A stretch of 64,000 nt of DNA from NCBI GenBank assembly GCA_002753135.1, contig PDZV01000014.1, forward strand, positions 1 to 64,000, given 5' to 3'. The translations under genes and the position numbers were made by a program. Source of the stretch: Magnetococcales bacterium WMHbinv6. Its GTDB lineage: Bacteria > Pseudomonadota > Magnetococcia > Magnetococcales > Magnetaquicoccaceae. Below, one piece after another: positions 36,280 through 48,271 of this stretch; positions within the stretch are counted from its first letter, which is position 1, and the number at the start of each line of letters is the position of its first letter. Below the pieces are notes generated by a model that saw nothing but the letters and a program-made list of their open reading frames with translations, was not told where the DNA came from and searched no databases.

Positions 36280-37911
36280 TCAGGTTAATATCGGCAGGAC
36301 AGTGTCGCGCAGCCAATGTTCATCATCGCGGTTGGGATAGTCGGTATTGAAGTGCAGACCGCGACTCTCCTTGCGGTGGATGGCCGAGCGGATGATCAGC
36401 GAGGCGATCAGGGCAATGTTGCGCAGCTCGATCAGATTTTGGCTGATCTGGCAATCCCAGTAGTATTCATTAATCTCTTGTTGTAACAATTCGATGCGAT
36501 GTCGGGCCCGGGCCAGACGGCGATTGCTGCGCACGATGCCGACATAGTTGCCCATGAAACGGCGGATTTCGTCCCAGTTGTGGGTGATGAGTACCTCTTC
36601 GGCACATTGACCGTCGGTGCCAAAACTGTCCCACAGCGGCAGGGTTGGTTGCGTGACCCGTGGGCGTTCGCGCATTTGCGCCACGATACTGCTGGCGGTG
36701 GCGTCGGCAAAAACCAGGCATTCGAGAATACTGTTGGAAGCCAGTCGGTTGGCACCGTGCAGTCCGGTGTGGCTGACTTCGCCGATGGCATAAAGGCCGT
36801 CCAGATCGGTTTGCCCTTCCAGGCCGGTGACCACGCCGCCACAGGTGTAGTGGGCTGCTGGCACGACCGGAATAGGCTCTTTGTCGATGGCGATGCCAAA
36901 GGTGGCACATTTGGCCATGATGGTGGGAAAATGTTCTTCGATGAAGGGGCGTCCCTTGAAGGAGATATCCAAAAAGACGCAATCATCGCCCGTCCGTTTC
37001 ATCTCATGGTCGATGGATTGGGCGACAATATCCCGTGGGGCCAACTCTCCCTTGGGATGGTGTTGCGGCATGAAGCGGTAGCCATCCTGGCGCAGCAAAA
37101 TACCCCCTTCCCCGCGCACCGCTTCGGAGATGAGAAAATTTTTGGCGCTGGGGTGGTAGAGGCAGGTCGGATGGAATTGGATAAACTCCATGTTGGCGAC
37201 CCGGCAACCGGCCCGATAGGCCATGGCGATGCCATCCCCGGTGGCGGTGTCGGGGTTGGAGGTGTAGAGGTAAACCTTGCCGGCACCTCCGGTGGCCAGT
37301 ATGGTAAAACGGGCCTGGTAGGTGATCACCCGGGCCGAGGGCACATCCAGGACATAGGCACCAAAGCAGCGATTGGGCTGACCAGGAACAAAACGACCAA
37401 TTTTATGGGCGGTAATCAGGTCGATGGCAATTTGATCCTGATACATGCGAATGTTGGGATGTTGGTGGACCCGTTCCAGCAGAGTTTCCATGACCGCTTT
37501 GCCGGTGGCGTCGGCGGTATGAATCACCCGTCGGGCCGAATGGCCCCCTTCGCGGGTCAGGTGGTAGCTGCCATCTTCGTGGCGGGTAAAGGGGACGCCC
37601 AGGTCGATCAGCCGCCGGATGGCTTTGGCCCCATTGCCGACGACAAATTGCACCGCTTCCGGGTGGCATAAACCGGCTCCGGCAACCAGCGTATCTTCCA
37701 CATGGGCGGCCAATTGATCTTCCGGGTCAAGAACAGCGGCAATACCGCCCTGGGCATATTGGCTGTTGGATTCGCCGGCCTCGGTTTTGGTCAGCAGGAC
37801 CACAGAGCCGTTGCCGGCCAGTCGCAGTGCCAGATCCAGACCGGCAATGCCACCGCCGATAATCAGAAAATCCGCTGAAATGGAACGCTCTTCGGGTGAG
37901 TTGACAATCAT
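36280..37911 (-). CDS. nadB: L-aspartate oxidase
   Basis: FAD enzyme that oxidises L-aspartate to iminoaspartate, the first step of de novo NAD synthesis. The N-terminal FAD-binding motif DFLIIGGGIAGLDLALRLA, SNSQYAQGGIAAV, the block FIQFHPTCLY, and HYTCGGV with TGLHGANRLASNSILECLVF are characteristic of the fumarate reductase/aspartate oxidase family and specifically NadB. At 543 residues it matches the usual length. nadB sits beside and divergent from rpoE, the same adjacency as in E. coli (nadB-rpoE-rseABC). Confidence 0.94.
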   Translation of the reverse strand: MIVNSPEERSISADFLIIGGGIAGLDLALRLAGNGSVVLLTKTEAGESNSQYAQGGIAAVLDPEDQLAAHVEDTLVAGAGLCHPEAVQFVVGNGAKAIRRLIDLGVPFTRHEDGSYHLTREGGHSARRVIHTADATGKAVMETLLERVHQHPNIRMYQDQIAIDLITAHKIGRFVPGQPNRCFGAYVLDVPSARVITYQARFTILATGGAGKVYLYTSNPDTATGDGIAMAYRAGCRVANMEFIQFHPTCLYHPSAKNFLISEAVRGEGGILLRQDGYRFMPQHHPKGELAPRDIVAQSIDHEMKRTGDDCVFLDISFKGRPFIEEHFPTIMAKCATFGIAIDKEPIPVVPAAHYTCGGVVTGLEGQTDLDGLYAIGEVSHTGLHGANRLASNSILECLVFADATASSIVAQMRERPRVTQPTLPLWDSFGTDGQCAEEVLITHNWDEIRRFMGNYVGIVRSNRRLARARHRIELLQQEINEYYWDCQISQNLIELRNIALIASLIIRSAIHRKESRGLHFNTDYPNRDDEHWLRDTVLPILT

Positions 37912-38039
37912 TGTGTATCCGTAGGCAAATTCATGGTAGAGTGGAATATTCTTTCAGACGGCGGTATGGTACGCTGTGATCCTTTATTTAGGCCAGTATT
38001 TTTTTTATGAACATTTTTTGAAAAACGGGGTCTTTGCGG

Positions 38040-38708
38040 ATGTCGGATGCGAATGAAGCAGAGAGGGCGCAGGGGGGGAAGCCGGTCAGCCCGAGGAGTC
38101 ATGACCAACTGTTGATCGATCGGGTTTTGAGCGGGGACCAGAAGGCGTTTGAGTTGCTTGTGCGCCAGTATCAGGGCAAAATTACGACGGTGGTCTCCCG
38201 CCTTGTCGACGATCCAGACAAAGTGCGCGATTTGGTGCAGGAGACCTGGATCAAAGCCTATCGGGCCTTGCCAGGCTTTCGTGGCGAATCCAGTTTTTTT
38301 ACCTGGCTCTATCGCATTGCCAGCAATGTCACGAAAAATCACTGGTTGGCGGCAGGTAAAACGATTCCCATGAGTGAGTTGGAACAGGAGGTGGATGGTG
38401 AATATGTTTTGCCGCAACTGCACGACCATGAAACCCCAGAGAGACAATTGTTGCGTAAAGAGATGATGGAAAACATTCAGGCGGCCATAGAGTCCTTGGT
38501 TCCCAGTATGAAAAAGGCTATTCTGCTGCGGGATGTGCAGGGGCTCTCTTATGAGGAGATTGCGGAGGTGCTGGAGTGTCCTGTAGGTACGGTGCGTTCA
38601 CGGATTTTTCGCGGACGGCAGGAGATTGCCAACCGGATGCGGAGTTATCTCGATGATCGCGGTCGGAATCGCGCACTGGGACAACTATCCAGTGCCGTAT
38701 CGGCATAA
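38040..38708 (+). CDS. rpoE: RNA polymerase sigma-E factor (RpoE/AlgU)
   Basis: ECF sigma factor of 222 residues for the envelope stress response. Region 2 (about 20-90) has LVRQYQGKITTVVSRLV, DLVQETWIKAYRALPGFRG and FFTWLYRIASN. Region 4 (about 145-205) has ILLRDVQGLSYEEIAEVLE and CPVGTVRSRIFRGRQEI. The ATG at 38040 was chosen, with GGGG ten bases upstream; a TTG two codons earlier is possible. It is the first gene of rpoE-rseA-rseC-mucD. RpoE normally controls its own operon; a loosely matching GGAATAT near 37942 is not enough for a promoter call. Confidence 0.93.
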   Translation: MSDANEAERAQGGKPVSPRSHDQLLIDRVLSGDQKAFELLVRQYQGKITTVVSRLVDDPDKVRDLVQETWIKAYRALPGFRGESSFFTWLYRIASNVTKNHWLAAGKTIPMSELEQEVDGEYVLPQLHDHETPERQLLRKEMMENIQAAIESLVPSMKKAILLRDVQGLSYEEIAEVLECPVGTVRSRIFRGRQEIANRMRSYLDDRGRNRALGQLSSAVSA

Positions 38709-38727
38709 ATAGGGTGGAGGAATAAAG

Positions 38728-39126
38728 ATGGCTTGTAATCCGGAATTGGTCTCAGCATTTTTGGATGGCGAGTTGGAGACGGTAATCCTGCGTCCTGTGG
38801 TAGCCCATTTGCTGCAGTGTGACCATTGTTGCCAGACCATGGGATGGTTGGCACAGGTCAAAGAGGGGGTTGCTGGCAATCCGCACTGGTATGATGCGGA
38901 AGATTTGACCCAGTCGATCATGGGGGCTATCCGCAACGAAAAGGTATTTTCCAGCCACCAGAGAATTTTTGACCGGCTGCGACGGTTTGGTGTGCCGGCG
39001 GTGTTTATTGCCACCGCCTTGTCGGGTATGCCGCCCATGGAGGGAAATCTGGATCGGGTAGATGGGGAGGAGTGGCAATACAGCGCACACGATGTTGCAC
39101 CGGCTTCCGGCAAAGAGTCGCATTGA
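38728..39126 (+). CDS. rseA: Anti-sigma-E factor (RseA/MucA-like)
   Basis: Short protein of 132 residues immediately after rpoE (19-nt gap). It has a zinc-finger-type anti-sigma signature: His27-x3-Cys31-x2-Cys34 in AHLLQCDHC, with a further Cys at 3. The N-terminus NPELVSAFLDGELE matches the RseA N-terminal sigma-binding region. A weakly hydrophobic stretch (about 87-101, FGVPAVFIATALSGM) is shorter than the single membrane span of E. coli RseA. So it is unclear whether this protein is membrane-anchored and released by DegS/RseP-type proteolysis or is a cytoplasmic zinc anti-sigma factor responding to redox. Assignment rests on motif plus operon position. Confidence 0.75.
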   Translation: MACNPELVSAFLDGELETVILRPVVAHLLQCDHCCQTMGWLAQVKEGVAGNPHWYDAEDLTQSIMGAIRNEKVFSSHQRIFDRLRRFGVPAVFIATALSGMPPMEGNLDRVDGEEWQYSAHDVAPASGKESH

Positions 39127-39137
39127 GGAGAGCAGAT

Positions 39138-39611
39138 ATGTTGCGTGAAGAGGGCGTTGTGGTGGCGGTCGAGGGGGAGTATGCCATTGTCGCCAACCAG
39201 CGCCGAGGCGGATGCGGTGGGTGTCATGCCGAGGCCAGTTGTGGGGCCATGTCTGGCGGCTTGGGGCGGCAATCTATCGGTATTCGGGCACGCAATCTGG
39301 TGCATGCGGATGTTGGGGAACGGGTGGTATTGGAAATTGCAGAAGGAGAACTGGCCAAGGCCTCTTTTTTGGTTTACGGCATGCCAGTTTTGGCGCTGGT
39401 ATTGGTCGGGGTGGTCGCCCGTTCGCTGGCACAGAGCTTGGGGGTTGCCGACAGTGAGAGTGTGGGGGCTTTGGCAGGTCTGTTGGCGTTGGTGGGCTGC
39501 TTTTACGGTTTGTACCGCTACAATAAGCACATTGAAAATGACGATCGCCATCAACCGGTGATCTCTCGCATTCTGACTTCGGCCAGCGGGCATGCGGGCG
39601 TATGCTCCTGA
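39138..39611 (+). CDS. rseC: RseC/MucC-like membrane protein
   Basis: Inner-membrane protein of 157 residues related to RseC, which modulates sigma-E signalling and, in other bacteria, SoxR reduction and Rnf function. The cytoplasmic N-terminus has the diagnostic cysteine cluster Cys26, Cys29, Cys35 (GGCGGCHAEASCG). Two hydrophobic segments follow (about 74-95 and 105-124, a hairpin). The ATG at 39138 is preceded by GAGGAGAGC; the open frame upstream overlaps rseA and is not homologous. rseB is absent between rseA and rseC. Confidence 0.82.
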   Translation: MLREEGVVVAVEGEYAIVANQRRGGCGGCHAEASCGAMSGGLGRQSIGIRARNLVHADVGERVVLEIAEGELAKASFLVYGMPVLALVLVGVVARSLAQSLGVADSESVGALAGLLALVGCFYGLYRYNKHIENDDRHQPVISRILTSASGHAGVCS

Positions 39612-39694
39612 TGGCTTGGTGAGGTGGTTCGGGGGATCCGATGGCGGTTGTCACATGTTGGGAGAACAGCACTTTTTCACAATGGGGTGAGAAG

Positions 39695-41146
39695 ATGGAT
39701 CGGGGCAGGATAATGGTTAAGGGCAGCCTCTGGCTGCAGGCGGTCTCTGTTGTGCTGGTGGGTTTGTGCATGCTGATGGCGGGAAACGCTGAAGCCTCTG
39801 CCGGTTTTCCAGATATTGTACCGTTGGTGAAACGGTTAAAACCGGTGGTGGTCAATATCAGCACCACCCATAATCCGCCTGCGCAGCAAAAAGGGGGCAA
39901 AAATCCTTTTCCCGAAGGGTTCGGCGGTCGTCCGTTGGATGAATTGTTCCGCCGTTTTTTTGACCAGATGCCTCAGGAGTCACAAAAATCCCACTCCTTG
40001 GGTTCTGGTGTGATTGTCGATCCGGCGGGTTATATTTTGACCAACCATCATGTCATCGCCGATGCCGATAATATTCAGGTCCGCTTGACCGACGAACGGG
40101 AGTTTAATGCCAAGGTGGTCGGCAAGGACAGCAAAACCGATTTGGCCCTCATCCGCATCGAAGGGGCGGGCACCTTGCCGGTTGCCCAGTTGGGCGATTC
40201 GGAGCGGGCCGAGGTGGGCTCGTGGGTAATTGCCATTGGCAATCCCTTTGGCCTGGAGGCAACGGTGACCTCCGGCATCATCTCTGCCAAGGGGCGTCAT
40301 ATCGGCAACGGTCCGTACGATAATTTTCTGCAGACCGATGCGGCGATCAATCCGGGCAATTCCGGCGGACCGCTGTTCAATCTGGACGGGGCGGTGATCG
40401 GGATCAATACGGCGATTTTTTCTCGCTCCGGCGGCAACATGGGTATCGGTTTTGCCATTCCGATCAATATGGCCAAAACGGTGATGGAACAGTTGAAGTC
40501 GCACGGACGGGTGACCCGTGGTTGGCTGGGGGTGCGCATTCAGTCGGTAACCCACGAATTGGCCAAGGCGTTGGGCTTGGATAAACGGCATGGGGCGCTG
40601 GTAGCCAGTGTGGAGGCGGGCAGTCCCGCCCAGGCGGCTGGCATTCATGCGGGAGATGTGGTGATTCGTTTCGATGGCAAGGAGGTCGGCCAGATGAATG
40701 AGTTGCCAGCCATTGTCGCGGAAACGCCCATCGGCAAAAAAGTGCGCATTGATTTGATTCGTGACGGTAAAGCCATCTCTCTTGATGTGACCGTGGCCGA
40801 GTTGAAAGAAAAAGCGGCAGAAGTGGCATCCCATGACAAGGGCGATGCCACCTCCTTCGGTGCCAATGTGCGGGCGTTGACCCCGGAACTGCGCGAACAG
40901 CTGGAGTTGGAAGAGTCGGTACGTGGTGTTGTGGTCGCCGGGGTGGAGCCGGGCAGCAATGCGGCCAATGCCGGTGTGCGGGTCAAAGATGTCATCGCCG
41001 AGATCAATCGCAAGCCCATCCGTGATGTGGCCGATTTTCGCCGCATCATGCAGAACAGCAAAGCGGGTGATGCCCTGTTGATCTTGCTGTTTCGCGGTGG
41101 TGAACCTCTCTACCTGGCGGTACAATTGGCGGAAGCAGGAAAATAG
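39695..41146 (+). CDS. mucD: Periplasmic serine protease DegP/MucD (HtrA family)
   Basis: HtrA-type quality-control protease of 483 residues. A signal peptide ends near residue 33 (GNAEA-SAG). The trypsin-like domain has the catalytic triad His119 (LTNHHVIAD), Asp149 (SKTDLALIRI) and Ser223 (NPGNSGGPL). Two PDZ domains follow (about 290-375 and 390-480). Position as last gene of rpoE-rseA-rseC-mucD mirrors Pseudomonas algU-mucA-mucB-mucC-mucD, so MucD is the preferred name. It probably degrades misfolded periplasmic proteins and feeds back on sigma-E. The start ATG at 39695 was chosen because it begins the signal peptide. Confidence 0.93.
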   Translation: MDRGRIMVKGSLWLQAVSVVLVGLCMLMAGNAEASAGFPDIVPLVKRLKPVVVNISTTHNPPAQQKGGKNPFPEGFGGRPLDELFRRFFDQMPQESQKSHSLGSGVIVDPAGYILTNHHVIADADNIQVRLTDEREFNAKVVGKDSKTDLALIRIEGAGTLPVAQLGDSERAEVGSWVIAIGNPFGLEATVTSGIISAKGRHIGNGPYDNFLQTDAAINPGNSGGPLFNLDGAVIGINTAIFSRSGGNMGIGFAIPINMAKTVMEQLKSHGRVTRGWLGVRIQSVTHELAKALGLDKRHGALVASVEAGSPAQAAGIHAGDVVIRFDGKEVGQMNELPAIVAETPIGKKVRIDLIRDGKAISLDVTVAELKEKAAEVASHDKGDATSFGANVRALTPELREQLELEESVRGVVVAGVEPGSNAANAGVRVKDVIAEINRKPIRDVADFRRIMQNSKAGDALLILLFRGGEPLYLAVQLAEAGK

Positions 41147-41295
41147 CTGCAGCTGTTTCAAGGATTCTTGAATACGTGCAATAAACGGGTTAGTATCTCT
41201 GGTTTGGATAGGACCAGGGTTGGCGGAAGACGGGTGGCCTGGTGCCCCCCGTTACAGCCGAGGTGGCAAGCATTTGGGAGGAGGAGTCAGGTTTC

Positions 41296-41496
41296 GTGAG
41301 GATTGATGTTTATGACAACAACGTGGATCAGGCGATCCGGGTTCTGAAAAAAAAGATGATCCGGGAAGGTATGTTCCGGGAGATGAAAAAGCGCAAATTT
41401 TTTGAGAAGCCTTCCGAGCGCAAGCGTCGCAAAAAGGCGGAAGCTGTTCGCCGTTTGCGTAAAAAAATGCGCCGTTCCGTGAGTGGTCCAGGTTAA
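41296..41496 (+). CDS. rpsU: 30S ribosomal protein S21
   Basis: Short basic ribosomal protein of 66 residues beginning at a GTG ([20 protein letters not shown] in two parts), with [20 protein letters not shown] and a Lys/Arg-rich tail. The sequence DNNVDQA-VLKKKM-REG-FREMK is the alphaproteobacterial S21 form, not the enteric PVIKVRENEPFD form. The frame stays open upstream to 41242, but S21 homology starts at the GTG, which has a GGAGGAGG-type site 13 to 20 bases upstream. S21 is involved in translation initiation. Confidence 0.93.
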   Translation: MRIDVYDNNVDQAIRVLKKKMIREGMFREMKKRKFFEKPSERKRRKKAEAVRRLRKKMRRSVSGPG

Positions 41497-41650
41497 ACGT
41501 TGCCCTGGTAACGCCTTTGTCGGGTGGTGCCTGTCAGTAAAGATGAGGGGGAATGTGGCTGTGGTCTGCTCCGGGGCGTCTGTGCAGGGGAGTCGCGACC
41601 GTTCGGCAGGTTGATACGATTCACATAAGTATGCATGGGAGGTCGTTGGC

Positions 41651-43492
41651 ATGTCGCAGTTGCTGCAACCCAAAGAGTGGAGGCAATTTGTCAAGCCGGG
41701 GGATCGTATTTTTATCGGTTCCGGTCCCGGTTGTCCGCATGCGCTGGTGCGCAGTTTGTTGGACCGGGTCCACTCCAAACATTTTTATGACCTGGAATTG
41801 GTCCACATTCTGACGCTGGGTGAGTCGCCCTGGTTGGATCCCCGTTACAAGGATTCGATCCGGGTCAATGCGCTGTTTCTCGGCGAAGAGACGCGCAAAG
41901 CGGTGCAGAAGGGGGAAGCAGATTATACCCCCTGCTTTTTATCGGAAGTGCCATCCCTGTTCACCGGGGGGGTGCTGCCGATTGATGTGGCGTTGGTGCA
42001 GGTTTCTCCTCCGGACGCCGACGGCAATTGTTCGTTGGGCGTCACCGTGGATATTGTGCGGGCGGCGGTGGAGTCGGCCCGCTATGTGATTGCCCAGATC
42101 AATCCCAATATGCCGCGCACCCACGGCAATACGCGCATTTCCATGGATGCAATCGATGCCTACATGGAAATTGCCGCCCCGTTGACCGAATTGCCCAAGG
42201 CCAAAATGAGCAAAGAGACCGAGCGCATCGGGCAATATGTGGCCATGTTGGTGGAAGATGGGGCCACCTTGCAGATGGGCATCGGCAAAATTCCCGATGC
42301 CGTCCTGCGGGCCTTGCGCCACCATAAAAATTTGGGTGTACACACCGAAATGTTCAGCGATGGCTTGATGGCGCTGATGCAGAGCGGGGTGGTGGATAAT
42401 TCGCGCAAGGCGATTCACACCGGCAAAACGGTAACCTCTTTCTGTATGGGTTCCCGTGCTTTGTACGATTTTGTGCATGACAACCCGCTGATTGAATTTT
42501 ACTCCTCCGATTACATCAACAATCCCGCCACGATTGCCCAGCATGATCAGATGGTGGCCATCAACAGCGCCCTGGAGGTGGATCTCTCCGGACAGGTGGT
42601 CTCCGATTCAATCGGGCATCGTTTTTACAGCGGTATTGGCGGGCAGGTCGATTTTATTCGTGGTGCGGCACGCAGTCGCGGCGGGCGTCCCATTATTGCC
42701 CTGCCATCGGTGACCAATCAGGGCAAATCGCGGATTGTACCGATCATCGCCGAGGGGGCCGGTGTGGTGACCTCGCGCGGGGATGTCCATTATGTGGTGA
42801 CCGAATACGGCATCGCCACCCTGCGCGGTCGCAGCATTCGGGAGCGGGCTTTGGAGTTGATTCAGGTGGCCCATCCCGATCATCGGGAAATGCTGTTGCA
42901 ACAGGTGCGCAAAAGTTACTGGGTGCCCGCCTACCAGAAAATGACGCCGGCTCCGGTCAAGGGGTTGGGCGATGTGCCGGTGAAAAAATTTAAGGCCAAG
43001 GATGGTCTGCACTATTTTCTCAGGCCGTTGCAGCCCTCCGATGAGCGACGCCTGCAGGAATTTTTCTATTCGCACGACAAAGAGACCCTGTTGCTGCGCT
43101 ATCACTATGTGCCGACCCGTTTGAGCCGGGAGGGTGCCTACAGCCTGGTCAATATCGATCAAAATCAGGATTTGGCCTTGTGCATTACCTCTCGCCAAGG
43201 TCCGCGGGAGGAGTTGCAGGCGGTGGGGCGCTATTATCGCATGCCGCAGACAGCCACGGCAGAGTTGGCCTTTGTGGTGCGCGAAGAAAAACGCGGCCAG
43301 GGATTTGGTGGTTTTTTGCTGCGGCGTATCATTCGCATTGCACAAGCCAGAAAATTGGAAAAACTGCTGGCGGTGGTCTATGCCGACAATCAGCCGATGC
43401 TGACGTTGCTGGAACATGCCGGGTTTGTGGTGGTGCCTGGCGGTGAAGAGCCGGGTTCGTTGACCTTGGCGCTAATGTTCAAACGTTCTTGA
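41651..43492 (+). CDS. Acetyl-CoA hydrolase/CoA-transferase fused to a GNAT domain
   Basis: Protein of 613 residues. The first part (about 1-430) is an acetyl-CoA hydrolase/transferase family domain (DRIFIGSGPGCPHALV, LPIDVALVQVSPPDADGNCSLG, MGIGKIPDAVLRAL, VVTEYGIATLRGRSIRERA). The second part (about 455-610) is a GNAT acyltransferase domain (FLRPLQPSDERRLQEFFYSH and RGQGFGGFLLRRII, the latter being the acyl-CoA pyrophosphate loop). Such fusions are known in proteobacteria; a link between CoA metabolism and protein or small-molecule acetylation is inferred. The physiological substrate is unknown. A strong terminator follows. Confidence 0.85.
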   Translation: MSQLLQPKEWRQFVKPGDRIFIGSGPGCPHALVRSLLDRVHSKHFYDLELVHILTLGESPWLDPRYKDSIRVNALFLGEETRKAVQKGEADYTPCFLSEVPSLFTGGVLPIDVALVQVSPPDADGNCSLGVTVDIVRAAVESARYVIAQINPNMPRTHGNTRISMDAIDAYMEIAAPLTELPKAKMSKETERIGQYVAMLVEDGATLQMGIGKIPDAVLRALRHHKNLGVHTEMFSDGLMALMQSGVVDNSRKAIHTGKTVTSFCMGSRALYDFVHDNPLIEFYSSDYINNPATIAQHDQMVAINSALEVDLSGQVVSDSIGHRFYSGIGGQVDFIRGAARSRGGRPIIALPSVTNQGKSRIVPIIAEGAGVVTSRGDVHYVVTEYGIATLRGRSIRERALELIQVAHPDHREMLLQQVRKSYWVPAYQKMTPAPVKGLGDVPVKKFKAKDGLHYFLRPLQPSDERRLQEFFYSHDKETLLLRYHYVPTRLSREGAYSLVNIDQNQDLALCITSRQGPREELQAVGRYYRMPQTATAELAFVVREEKRGQGFGGFLLRRIIRIAQARKLEKLLAVVYADNQPMLTLLEHAGFVVVPGGEEPGSLTLALMFKRS

Positions 43493-43494
43493 TC

Positions 43495-43523
43495 AAAGGG
43501 GGGGGATTATCCCCCCTTTTTTT
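43495..43523. terminator. Strong bidirectional terminator
   Basis: AAAGGGGGG(GG), loop ATTAT, then CCCCCCTTTTTTT, three nt after the acetyl-CoA hydrolase stop. On the opposite strand AAA-type complementarity gives a T run as well, and the hemC stop lies at its edge (43522-43524), so it probably serves both convergent genes. Confidence 0.85.
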
Positions 43524-44472
43524 ATTGGTTTGCCCCGCCATCACCAGTCAGACCGATCTGCTGCAAAATTTCTCTGCCCCCCTGTGCCAACAAGGCCTGT
43601 GCCAGCTCTTGACCCAGCGAGACGGGATCCTGCAGCCTGCCCAGTCGGCTTTGGCTGACCATGGTGCGACCATCCAATGAGGCGATGCGACCAAGCAGTT
43701 GCAGCTGATCGTCGTGGATGGTGGCGTGCCCGGCGATGGGTACCTGACAACCTCCCTGCAAAGCTGCCAGAAAAGACCGTTCGGCGCTGACACAGATCCA
43801 GGTCGGCAGGTGATTGAGGTGGGCCAGTTGTGCATTGAGGTTGGCATCATCCTGGCGGGATTCAATGCCGATGGCACCTTGACCGTTGGCCGGAATAATC
43901 TGCAGGGGGTCTAAATATTCCACCACATGTTCGGTCAGCTGCAACCGTTTTACCCCGGCTGCCGCCAGGACGATGGCATCAAACTGGCCGGAGAGCAGTT
44001 TTTGAATGCGGGTGTTGACGTTGCCGCGCAGTGAGATTATCTGCAGGTCGGGGCGCAGGTGTAACAGTTGGCTTTGTCGACGCAAGGAAGAAGAGCCGAC
44101 CTTGGCCTGCTGCGGCAGCGCCTGCAGGGAGGTGAAACGGGTCGAGAGCAGCACATCACGGGGATCTTCCCGTTCCAGAATGGCGGTCAGGGCCAGCCCA
44201 TCCGGCAGGATGGCCGGCATATCTTTCATCGAGTGGACGGCCAGATCGATCTGGCTGGCCAGCAAGGCCTCTTCCAGTTCTTTGACGAACAACCCTTTAC
44301 CACCGACCTTGGCCAGAGGCACATCGAGAATTTTATCGCCCTGGGTTTTGATGATCACCAGTTCTACAGGTTGTTCGGGCCGTTTGGCGAGCAACAGGGA
44401 GCGCACCCATTCTGCCTGCCAGAGAGCGAGTGCGCTGCCACGTGTGCCGATTTTGATGGGGTGTCTTGTCAT
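43522..44472 (-). CDS. hemC: Porphobilinogen deaminase (hydroxymethylbilane synthase)
   Basis: Heme-pathway enzyme of 316 residues that polymerises four porphobilinogens. The start MTRHPIKIGTRGSALALWQ, the conserved SSLRRQSQLLHLRPDL and the dipyrromethane-cofactor cysteine in ALQGGCQVPI (about Cys240) are diagnostic. The ATG at 44472 begins the family homology; a start seven codons earlier has no support. Divergent from pyrG; the roughly 200-bp gap between them should contain both promoters. Confidence 0.95.
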   Translation of the reverse strand: MTRHPIKIGTRGSALALWQAEWVRSLLLAKRPEQPVELVIIKTQGDKILDVPLAKVGGKGLFVKELEEALLASQIDLAVHSMKDMPAILPDGLALTAILEREDPRDVLLSTRFTSLQALPQQAKVGSSSLRRQSQLLHLRPDLQIISLRGNVNTRIQKLLSGQFDAIVLAAAGVKRLQLTEHVVEYLDPLQIIPANGQGAIGIESRQDDANLNAQLAHLNHLPTWICVSAERSFLAALQGGCQVPIAGHATIHDDQLQLLGRIASLDGRTMVSQSRLGRLQDPVSLGQELAQALLAQGGREILQQIGLTGDGGANQ

Positions 44473-44631
44473 GGTTATGCCGTCTTGAAGCAAAAATGGT
44501 GGAGCAACAGGGTCGCCGTCTGGTGACCGCCAATGGTGCCGTGCATCCTGGCATAAAGAGGTGGCAAACGCCAGAAATTAACATGCGGGGATCCATAACG
44601 TGGTCTACCGGGATGAAACGGTTTGTGTTAA

Positions 44632-47173
<2,542 letters not shown>

Positions 47174-47177
<4 letters not shown>

Positions 47178-48271
47178 AACGGACGCCGTTATATGAAGAA
47201 CATTGTGCCCTGGGGGGCAAAATGGTGGAATTTTCCGGCTGGGAAATGCCGCTGCATTATGGTTCCCAGTTGCGCGAACATGAAATTGTCCGGCAGCGCT
47301 GCGGGATGTTCGATGTCTCCCACATGGGGGTGATCGATCTGATCGGTGCGCGGGTGGAGGTGATGCTGCGTTTTTTGTTGAGCAACGATGTGGCGCGTAT
47401 TCCCACAGCGGGTCAGGCGCAATATGGCTTGATGCTCAACGCCACCGGCGGCATTTCGGATGATCTGATTGCTTATCGCCAAGGCAAGGACCGTTTTTTT
47501 CTCGTGGTCAATGCCGGCACCCGGGACAAGGCGGTTGCCTGGATCCGCATCCATGCCCCCTCTTACGGGGTGCGGGTGGTGGATCGGCGCGACATGATGA
47601 TTTTGGCCGTGCAAGGACCAAAAGCGGCCAATCAGATACAACGCTGTTTGCCAGAGGGGTTGAGCCGACAGGCTGTTGCACTGAAACCGTTTCATTTTGT
47701 CCAGGATGGCGACTGGCGGGTCGCCCGTACCGGCTATACCGGCGAAGATGGCTTTGAACTGATTGTGCCGGAAGAGAATGGTTTGACGCTGTGGGAAAGT
47801 CTGCTGCGTTCGGGGGTGCAGCCGGTAGGTCTTGGCGCACGGGATACCCTGCGCCTGGAGGCGGGTATGCACTTGTATGGCCATGATATGGATGGTAAAA
47901 GTTCGCCCTTGGAGTCGGGGCTGGCCTGGACCATCGCCTGGGAACCTTTGGATCGGGATTTTATCGGTCGGGATGCCTTGGAGGCGGTGTGGGGACAACC
48001 GGTTGCCCGCAAGCGGGTGGGGCTGCTGTTGTTGGATCGGGGCGTTTTGCGTGATCAACAGGCTGTTTTTCTGCAGAATAGTCCGATCGGCAAAATTACC
48101 AGCGGAGGCTATTCGCCAACCCTGCAACGCGGTATCGCCTTGGCGCGTATCCACAGCGAGATAGCCATTGGCAGCATCTGTCAGGTGGATATGCGTGGCC
48201 GGATGATGGATGTACAGGTGGTGCGCCCCCCCTTTGTGCGCCTGGGCAAGCCCGTCTACCGCGAGGTTTGA
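47174..48271 (+). CDS. gcvT: Glycine cleavage system T protein (aminomethyltransferase)
   Basis: Tetrahydrofolate-dependent aminomethyltransferase of 365 residues. Motifs: [27 protein letters not shown] (in parts), [15 protein letters not shown], and [16 protein letters not shown]. It transfers the methylene carbon of the H-protein intermediate to tetrahydrofolate. It overlaps kdsA by 4 nt (ATGA), an unusual operon partner, while the P-protein genes (gcvPA, gcvPB) lie about 13 kb away on the opposite strand. gcvH is not in the window. Confidence 0.95.
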
